A stretch of 32,932 nucleotides of DNA from Geobacteraceae bacterium (GTDB taxonomy: Bacteria > Desulfobacterota > Desulfuromonadia > Desulfuromonadales > Desulfuromonadaceae): positions 1-32,932 of the forward strand of contig JAIVHC010000010.1 of assembly GCA_020201305.1 (NCBI GenBank). Reading direction: 5' to 3'. The notes beneath the pieces were generated by a model, which worked only from the letters and a program-made list of their open reading frames with translations, made no database searches and was not told where the DNA came from. Shown piece by piece: positions 27,926 to 32,932 of this stretch (its first letter is position 1; the number at the start of each line of letters is the position of its first letter). A program made the translations under genes and the position numbers.

Positions 27926-28675
27926 ATGGTAACGGATATGTCTCTTTTTGCCGAAAGCGAACTCTTGGATGCGTGTCGGGTGTTATTTGGAACCGAGGTG
28001 CAGTTGAATCGCGACTTTTTGTTCTACATGCAGCCCGGGGGTGTAAAGAGCGCATTCAGACAGAAAGCCAAGCAGATGCATCCCGACATGCACACTGCAG
28101 CACCGGCAGATGTGTATGAACGCCAAACCGAACTGTTCCGCGATGTGAACGAGGCATATAAACTTCTTGATCGGTTTACTGCAAGTGAACAAAAACGCCT
28201 CTGGACGCCGGCAGACCGCGAAACCTCCTTTAGATATAACCCACATCAATCAGCATCGGAAGATCCTGAAGAGCATGAAGAATTTGCGTTGCCCAAGCGT
28301 TATCTCGAAGCGGGGCTGTATCTGTACCACCGGGGGGTTATCACCTATGCGGAAATGATAGAGGCGCTGGTATGGCAGCGACGTCAGCGCCCCGTTATCG
28401 GAGATCTGGCTCGGCGCTGGGGCTGGCTCGGGGATGCAGATGTAGATGCCCTCAACCGCCAGCGCACCTTCAGGGGGCGCTTCGGAGCGCGCGCGGTACA
28501 TCACGGTTATCTTACCCCATTTCAGGTTCAGGTGCTCTTGCGCTATCAGCAGCGCTGTCAGCAACCCTTCGCCCAGTATTTTGTGGAGCAGGGTCTCTTG
28601 AGCGCCGCTGAAGTTGAGCACTTTATGCGACAACAGGCACGGCATAACTTCAAATTCAGCAAACGCAAGCGGTAG
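27926..28675 (+). CDS. J-domain protein with four MshEN-like C-terminal repeats
   Basis: The 249-residue protein begins with a J-like domain: AFRQKAKQMHPDMH puts the HPD tripeptide that stimulates Hsp70 at residues 52-54, and LFRDVNEAYKLL is the usual following helix. After a charged linker (DPEEHEEF) the C-terminal half reads as four 21-22-residue repeats of the form GxxLxxxG(I/L)(T/S)xxxxxxxLxxQ, at about 130-151, 159-179, 187-208 and 216-237 (for example FGARAVHHGYLTPFQVQVLL). That pattern resembles the MshEN/GspE N-terminal repeat known from type II secretion and pilus ATPases, where it binds cyclic di-GMP. Binding here is not shown. The start is uncertain (ATG 27926 or 27938; no strong binding site). 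No transmembrane segment. Confidence 0.8.
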   Translation: MVTDMSLFAESELLDACRVLFGTEVQLNRDFLFYMQPGGVKSAFRQKAKQMHPDMHTAAPADVYERQTELFRDVNEAYKLLDRFTASEQKRLWTPADRETSFRYNPHQSASEDPEEHEEFALPKRYLEAGLYLYHRGVITYAEMIEALVWQRRQRPVIGDLARRWGWLGDADVDALNRQRTFRGRFGARAVHHGYLTPFQVQVLLRYQQRCQQPFAQYFVEQGLLSAAEVEHFMRQQARHNFKFSKRKR

Positions 28676-28676
28676 T

Positions 28677-29405
28677 ATGAAAAACTTCCTCACCCCTCCT
28701 GAAATTGCAGAACAAGTAGTGGCCTGGGGGCAGGCTAAAACTCAGCACTCTACGCGTAATGCGTTGCTTCTGGGGTGTCTCGCCGGGGCATATATCGGGT
28801 TTGCAGCCCATCTGGCCACGGTTGTTGGTACCGGCACTTTTGCGTGGGTCGGTCTGCAACAGTTTGTGGTGGGGACGGTGTTCAGTGTCGGATTGATGCT
28901 CGTGGTTATTCCCGGTTCCGAACTCTGGACTGGCAATACTCTTATGAGTGCTGCACTGCTGGAACGTCGTATAACCCTCGTGCAGATGCTGCGCAACTGG
29001 GGGGTGGTTTACCTGGGCAATCTTGTCGGGGCGCTGATTCTGGCATGGATGATCGCGGGACAGAGCGGCATTCTGGATGGGGCTTTCGGGGTTAAAGCGG
29101 TACAGATAGCCGCCGCCAAAGTGGAGCAGAGCCCCGGACACAATCTGGAGTACTTTTTTCGCGCCGTAGGATGCAATTGGCTGGTGTGCCTTGCGGTGGT
29201 GCAGGCCATGGCCGCGCAACTGGAGGGAGTGCGAGCGCTGTGTGGCATAGATCCCCGAGTGCTGGAGCAGCTCAATTGGGCAACCATGTGGCAGTATAAT
29301 CTTCTTAGTGTCACCCTGGGCAATCTGGTCGGGGGTGGCCTGTGTGTAGGCGCCTGTTACTGGTGGATCTACCGCACTCCGCGAGCCAACCGTACCTCTG
29401 GTTAG
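28677..29405 (+). CDS. Formate/nitrite transporter family protein, with an internal in-frame deletion
   Basis: FNT proteins are pentameric inner-membrane channels for formate, nitrite or similar small anions. The track starts at 28614 inside the previous gene; ATG 28677 gives the typical MKNFLTPPEIAEQVV. Present are GAYIGFAAHLATVVG, the omega-loop segment VIPGSELWTGNTLM, the NWGVVYLGNLVGA helix and GCNWLVCLAV. The protein has 242 residues, against about 280 usual: AMAAQ at about 29219 runs straight into LEGVRALCGID, so roughly 35-38 residues with the FPIMAFV, FEHxxANMYFIPAG block are gone, including the conserved channel histidine and S-loop. The frame is kept and the last helix (VTLGNLVGGGLCVGACYW) is intact. 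Substrate cannot be told. Confidence 0.85.
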   Translation: MKNFLTPPEIAEQVVAWGQAKTQHSTRNALLLGCLAGAYIGFAAHLATVVGTGTFAWVGLQQFVVGTVFSVGLMLVVIPGSELWTGNTLMSAALLERRITLVQMLRNWGVVYLGNLVGALILAWMIAGQSGILDGAFGVKAVQIAAAKVEQSPGHNLEYFFRAVGCNWLVCLAVVQAMAAQLEGVRALCGIDPRVLEQLNWATMWQYNLLSVTLGNLVGGGLCVGACYWWIYRTPRANRTSG

Positions 29406-30145
29406 CGTTCTTTTTTGCCTCTATTCCGTGGTTCCAGCACCGCAAGGGGGTCTCCCGCCTCGGTTCCGAATGTGCCGGGGTTGAATCTGCCCTCTACGCG
29501 CATATGGCACGTAGACAGAGTCTGTTCAAAACGCTTACGTGTGATCTCCTGCGCGCCCAGTGAGACCAGGTGTGACGTGGGCATCTGGCAATCGATTATG
29601 CTGTAGTGGTGTTGGAGCAGATGCGCGGTCAGGGCGGCAAACGCAACCTTCGACGCATCCGTACGCCGGTGAAACATCGATTCGCCGCAAAAACACTGTC
29701 CCAGTGCGATTCCGTACAAACCTCCTACCATCTCATCCTTATCCCAACATTCAACACTGTGGGCGAAACCCCGTGCGTGCAGTTGGATATATGTATCCCG
29801 CATTTCGCGGCTTATCCAGGTCTGCTCTCCCCGTTCCTGGGCGTGGGCACAGTGGTGGATACATTGGCTGAAATCGGCATCAAAGGTTATGCGATAGGGC
29901 CTTTTGCGCAGGGTTTTCTTCAGGCTTCGACTTAAGTGGATGTTGCGCGGGAACAGCACACAGCGCTGCGGCGGTGCCCACCACAGGAGGGGCTCATCCG
30001 GGTTGTTCCACGGGAAAATCCCGCGAGTGTAGGCGCATAAAACACGCGCCGGACTGAGGTCGCCCCCGACTGCAAGCAGACCGTTGTTCTCGGCCAGATG
30101 GGTAGGGGGGAAAGCCAATTTCTGACTCAAGCTGAAGACGGGCAT
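29402..30145 (-). CDS. aat: Leucyl/phenylalanyl-tRNA--protein transferase
   Basis: Aat adds leucine or phenylalanine to proteins with N-terminal arginine or lysine, marking them for ClpS and ClpAP. The 247 residues are complete, with FPPTHLAENNGLLAVGGDLS, LCAYTRGIFPWNNPDEPLLWWAP, the GGLYGIALGQCFCGESMF core, and DASKVAFAALTAHLL with DCQMPTSHLVSLGA. It lies 17 bases after clpA on the same strand, so they should be cotranscribed. Its stop overlaps the stop of the convergent transporter gene in the four bases TTAG, leaving no room for a terminator. Confidence 0.95.
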   Translation of the reverse strand: MPVFSLSQKLAFPPTHLAENNGLLAVGGDLSPARVLCAYTRGIFPWNNPDEPLLWWAPPQRCVLFPRNIHLSRSLKKTLRKRPYRITFDADFSQCIHHCAHAQERGEQTWISREMRDTYIQLHARGFAHSVECWDKDEMVGGLYGIALGQCFCGESMFHRRTDASKVAFAALTAHLLQHHYSIIDCQMPTSHLVSLGAQEITRKRFEQTLSTCHMRVEGRFNPGTFGTEAGDPLAVLEPRNRGKKER

Positions 30146-30162
30146 CCCGGAGTATCTACTCT

Positions 30163-32128
30163 CTATTTGGATGCCGGGGTGAAACGGAAGCTCAACTCAT
30201 CGCTTCGACACCCGATGTGAACGCTGCCGCCATCCTTCAATTCTCCGAACAGAATTTCATTCGCAAGACGGTTGCTGATTTTCTCCTGAATCAGGCGATC
30301 CAGCGGTCGCGCTCCATAGCGCCGGTCGAAGCCGTGGCGTGCCAGATATGCACGTCCCGCCGGAGTAATGCTCAGGCGTACATGCTTTTCCTGCAGGCGC
30401 TGTCTAACCTCGGCGACAAATTTGTCCACTATCAAGCGCACCTGTTCGGGTTCCAGTGCGGCAAATGTGACAATGGCATCCAGGCGATTGCGGAATTCGG
30501 GAGAGAAAAACTTGTTCAAGGCCGGAACGGGACTGCGGGTGGAGCCAGTGGCAAAACCGATAGGAGCCTGACTCATTTCGCGTGCACCGGCATTGCTCGT
30601 CATTATGATGATGCAATCCCTGAAGCTTGCGCTCTTGCCGTTGTTGTCGGTCAAAGTGCCGTTATCCATGATCTGAAGCAGCACATTGATTAGATCCGGA
30701 TGGGCTTTTTCGATCTCATCCAGGAGTAATACGCTGTGCGGGGTTTTATTAAGGGCATCAGTCAGTAACCCCCCCTGCTCGTACCCCACGTAACCGGGCG
30801 GAGCTCCAATGAGACGCGCAACCGCATGTTTTTCCATGTATTCACTCATGTCAAAACGGATGAACTCGATCCCCATCTGGCGTGCGAGTTGTTTTGCCAC
30901 CTCGGTTTTACCCACCCCGGTGGGACCGGCAAACAGAAATGACCCCATGGGGTGATCCGGGTGATCCAGCCCGGCACGGGCGCGCAACACCGCCTGAACC
31001 ACCTGTTCAATGGCATGTTCCTGTCCAAAAACCTTCTTTTTCAGGCGTTTTTCCAGGCGCGCCAGATTTTGCCGATCATCGTGGGCTACGGAACGGCGGG
31101 GGATCTGCGCCATTGCGGCTACAACCTGTTCTGCATCGCGCACCGTCGCTTTGTGGCGCGTATTTGCGCCCGTATGAAGCCTGGCGCCTATTTCATCCAG
31201 CAGGTCAATGGCAGAATCGGGCAGATGCCGATGGTGCAGATGACGTTGGGCGAGTTCGGCAATGGTTTCCAGCACCTCATCCGCAAAGGTGGCAGCGTGA
31301 AATTCCTCGTACTGCTTCTTGAGCCCCTTGAGGATAAGAATAGTTTCCGCAACAGAGGGTTCATGCACGTCGATCTTTTGGAATCGACGCGACAGAGCGC
31401 GATCCTTTTCAAACAGGCGTTTGTACTCATCAAAGGTTGTGGCGCCAATACAGCGGATTCTGCCCCCCGCGAGCATGGGTTTGAGGATGTTGGATACATC
31501 CAGGCTTCCGCCGCTTGTGGCTCCGGCACCGATGATGGTGCAGCTCCGATGCGCGCCCGATGAGAGGATCAATGTCGTTACTCTGTGCGCGTGCGCGCAG
31601 ATCAACGGTGAAGCTTTCCAACGCGCTGCGCTGTTTATCTTTCGCGCGCTCTGCGGTACGTTCGTCTCCCTCAGAGATTTCGTGCTCTGACTCAACGCCA
31701 CTCCCATGTGAGATCTCCTGTAGAATGTCGAGGCGCTCAATACCGTGGGCTTTAAGCAGCTGGGTGGCGTAGCTTTTTTTCTCGTTCATTATGGAAGCGA
31801 GGATATCGCCGATCTGTACCTCTTCGCGTCCTGCGGCAGCACAGTGAGTGACGGTGTGTTGCAGGATGCGCTGAATTGCGATTGACTGCTGCGGTACATA
31901 GTCCTCTTCTTCGATCGGTATACTCTCGACATCGCTGGATAGATAAGTGCTTACCGAGTGGCGTAGCTCGTCCACATCTGCACCGCAGCGGTTGATGACA
32001 TGTTGCGCTTCATCACTGAAAAGCATCGCATACAGCAAATGCTCAGTGATGAGATATTCGTGCTGACGTTTCTGGGCTTCCTGTACCGCCAGAGAAAAAA
32101 CTACCTGTACTTCGTTGCTGAAAGTCAA
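30163..32128 (-). pseudogene. clpA: ATP-dependent Clp protease ATP-binding subunit ClpA, internal deletion with frameshift
   Basis: ClpA unfolds substrates and feeds ClpP. From the TTG at 32128 (behind AAAGGGAACGG) the first 196 codons give the N-domain (TFSNEVQVVFSLAVQEAQKR, HEYLITEHLLYAML) and the start of the first ATPase domain (DIDPLIGRASEL). Near 31540 the frame shifts and the other ORF continues from TIIGAGATSGGSLDVSNILK to the end. About 95-100 residues are absent, including Walker A and Walker B of the first ATPase domain. The second domain is intact: FAGPTGVGKTEVAKQL, LLLDEIEKAHPDL, and an APIGF loop that could bind ClpP. Both ORFs in the track are pieces of this gene with false ends. 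Confidence 0.92.
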
Positions 32129-32183
32129 TTTGTATCCGTTCCCTTTATGTATTGGCCAGTGTATAGGCTTGCGATTCAGTAAC

Positions 32184-32495
32184 TTAAGCCGGTTGTATGG
32201 TGCAACGCAGGGGGTGACCCTCCTGCTTGGCCATGCGATGTACGGACTCAACCTTGGTCTCTGCTATTTCAAACGGATAGCTACCGCAAACCGCCTTCCC
32301 TTTGGTGTGGATTGTGAGCATGATGCTGGTAGCTTCGGCATTGCTCTTGTGAAACACATCACAAAGCACCATTATCACGAACTCCATGGTAGTGTAATCA
32401 TCGTTGTGCATGATTACAACAAAACGTGGCGGGACCGCATTCTTGCGTTGTGTTTTTGTGTCACGTGTTACCCCTGGATTGGCGCTATGCCCCAT
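32184..32495 (-). CDS. clpS: ATP-dependent Clp protease adaptor protein ClpS
   Basis: ClpS binds N-degron substrates and hands them to ClpA. I choose the ATG at 32495 (MGHSANPGV), eight bases after GGGGAT, giving 103 residues; the track's GTG start at 32522 adds nine residues and lacks a clear binding site. The pocket-forming PPRFVVIMHNDDYTTMEFVI and the C-terminal GKAVCGSYPFEIAETKV are characteristic. It heads the clpS-clpA-aat operon, 55 bases before clpA. Confidence 0.95.
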   Translation of the reverse strand: MGHSANPGVTRDTKTQRKNAVPPRFVVIMHNDDYTTMEFVIMVLCDVFHKSNAEATSIMLTIHTKGKAVCGSYPFEIAETKVESVHRMAKQEGHPLRCTIQPA

Positions 32496-32545
32496 ATGTG
32501 TTATCCCCAGATTTAAATACACGGAATGTGATCAGATGATTATTA

Positions 32546-32565
32546 TTGATGCTTTTTGATGCTTT
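32546..32565 (+). repeat. Tandem 10-bp direct repeat
   Basis: TTGATGCTTT occurs twice in a row at 32546-32555 and 32556-32565. The second copy overlaps the left end of the inverted-repeat element described next, so it may mark an insertion edge. Confidence 0.6.
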
Positions 32566-32708
32566 CGCAAAAAATCATAAGGTGGCTAAGCAAAAATTTC
32601 GACCTACAAGGCCTGGTGGTTTTTCAGGGACGAAGGCATCCATCAGGTATGTCGAGGTCCTGAAAAAACGCCGTAACGCCGAAGGGCGAACTTTTTGCGA
32701 CGCCATCA
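32557..32708. repeat. 152-bp element with imperfect terminal inverted repeats (MITE-like)
   Basis: The left end TGATGCTTTCGCAAAAA and the reverse complement of the right end, TGATGGCGTCGCAAAAA, agree at 14 of 17 positions, with the three mismatches together in the middle. The 118-bp interior has no convincing gene: a 63-residue frame covers it on the + strand (32546-32737), and a 41-codon frame (MASQKVRPSALRR...) on the - strand. The shape suggests a small non-autonomous mobile or dispersed repeat, but only one copy is in the window, so its repeat nature is inferred. Confidence 0.5.
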
Positions 32709-32932
32709 TTATTTACCCTTATTCATTCTGTATGTGAACTGTTATACGAAGATGCTAGCATATAATGGATGTCCAGACCATACATACAAGCGTAGCATCA
32801 GGACAGGTGTAATTTAAGGGCTGAATTTAAAATGATCAGAAATTTGTAGCTAAATTTTTTTATTTCAGAGGTCGAATAAAGGGTTGAGTTGTTTACGCTG
32901 ATAGATTAGTCTTTGTTTAGCGTGAGGACAAG
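32709..32932. other. Intergenic stretch at the right edge; no gene seen
   Basis: Together with the inverted-repeat element, about 435 bases upstream of clpS hold no gene that I recognise. This last part is AT-rich, contains the TATAAT box, and ends with a GTGAGGACAAG that would suit a start codon just beyond the window. No tRNA fold was recognised. Confidence 0.5.
32761..32766 (+). promoter_or_regulatory. Possible -10 box of a rightward promoter
   Basis: An exact TATAAT lies just after the 10-bp palindrome ATGCTAGCAT (32752-32761). No good -35 is seen at 16-18 bases upstream. A rightward transcript would run out of the window, which ends in GCGTGAGGACAAG, possibly the ribosome binding site of the next gene. 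Confidence 0.3.

Noticed and set aside
1500-31545. Introns, inteins or insertion elements within the broken genes
   Set aside because: Nothing is inserted at the junctions; sequence is lost, not gained.
32546-32737. 63-residue ORF at the right end
   Set aside because: It spans the inverted-repeat element, lacks a binding site and has no recognisable protein features.
32741-32766. loxP-like TTATACGAAG next to a palindrome
   Set aside because: Only about nine bases of one arm match and there is no second arm at the right spacing; chance similarity.
1-32932. CRISPR arrays, phage genes, toxin-antitoxin or defence systems
   Set aside because: I looked for spaced direct repeats, integrases and small paired genes and saw none; the window is largely housekeeping.

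Overview
The window is about 33 kb from a Gram-negative bacterium (an LptD outer-membrane assembly gene and an AccD/FolC neighbourhood are present). It opens with the tail of tuf and runs through the S10, spc and alpha ribosomal operons. I infer Desulfuromonadales/Geobacter-type relatives (Desulfobacterota) from the order secY-adk-map-rpmJ-rpsM, the block trpA-accD-folC-lptD, and the J-domain gene next to a formate/nitrite transporter. This placement is from gene order and protein flavour only; no search was run.

Layout. 1-14697 (+): tuf 3' end, rpsJ, rplC, rplD, rplW, rplB, rpsS, rplV, rpsC, rplP, rpmC, rpsQ, rplN, rplX, rplE, rpsN, rpsH, rplF, rplR, rpsE, rpmD, rplO, secY, adk, map, rpmJ, rpsM, rpsK (broken), rpsD, rpoA, rplQ, closed by a strong intrinsic terminator. 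14782-23439 (+): trpE, trpG (broken), trpD, trpC, trpF, trpB, then a DEAD-box helicase and a family-5-like uracil-DNA glycosylase, then trpA. 23501-29405 (+): accD, folC, lptD (broken), a J-domain protein with four MshEN-like repeats, and a shortened formate/nitrite transporter. 29402-32495 (-): clpS, clpA (broken) and aat, a complete N-degron set of genes, convergent with the transporter. 32496-32932: no gene recognised; it holds a 152-bp element with imperfect terminal inverted repeats, a possible promoter, and a possible RBS for a gene just outside the window.

The most striking feature is that six genes (rplD, rpsK, trpG, lptD, the transporter, clpA) each lack one internal segment of very roughly 80 to 290 bases, while both flanks remain well conserved. 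Two losses keep the frame (rplD, transporter) and four do not (rpsK, trpG, lptD, clpA), close to what frame-blind deletion would give. Loss of about 40 residues plus a frameshift in the normally essential rpsK makes an assembly or consensus artefact the leading explanation, but genuine deletion, strain mixture, or intact second copies elsewhere cannot be excluded from sequence alone. Outside the junctions the genes look healthy, which argues against slow pseudogene decay.

The best candidate for new biology is the J-domain protein at 27926-28675, whose C-terminal half reads as four tandem repeats resembling the MshEN (type II secretion/pilus ATPase N-terminal) motif.
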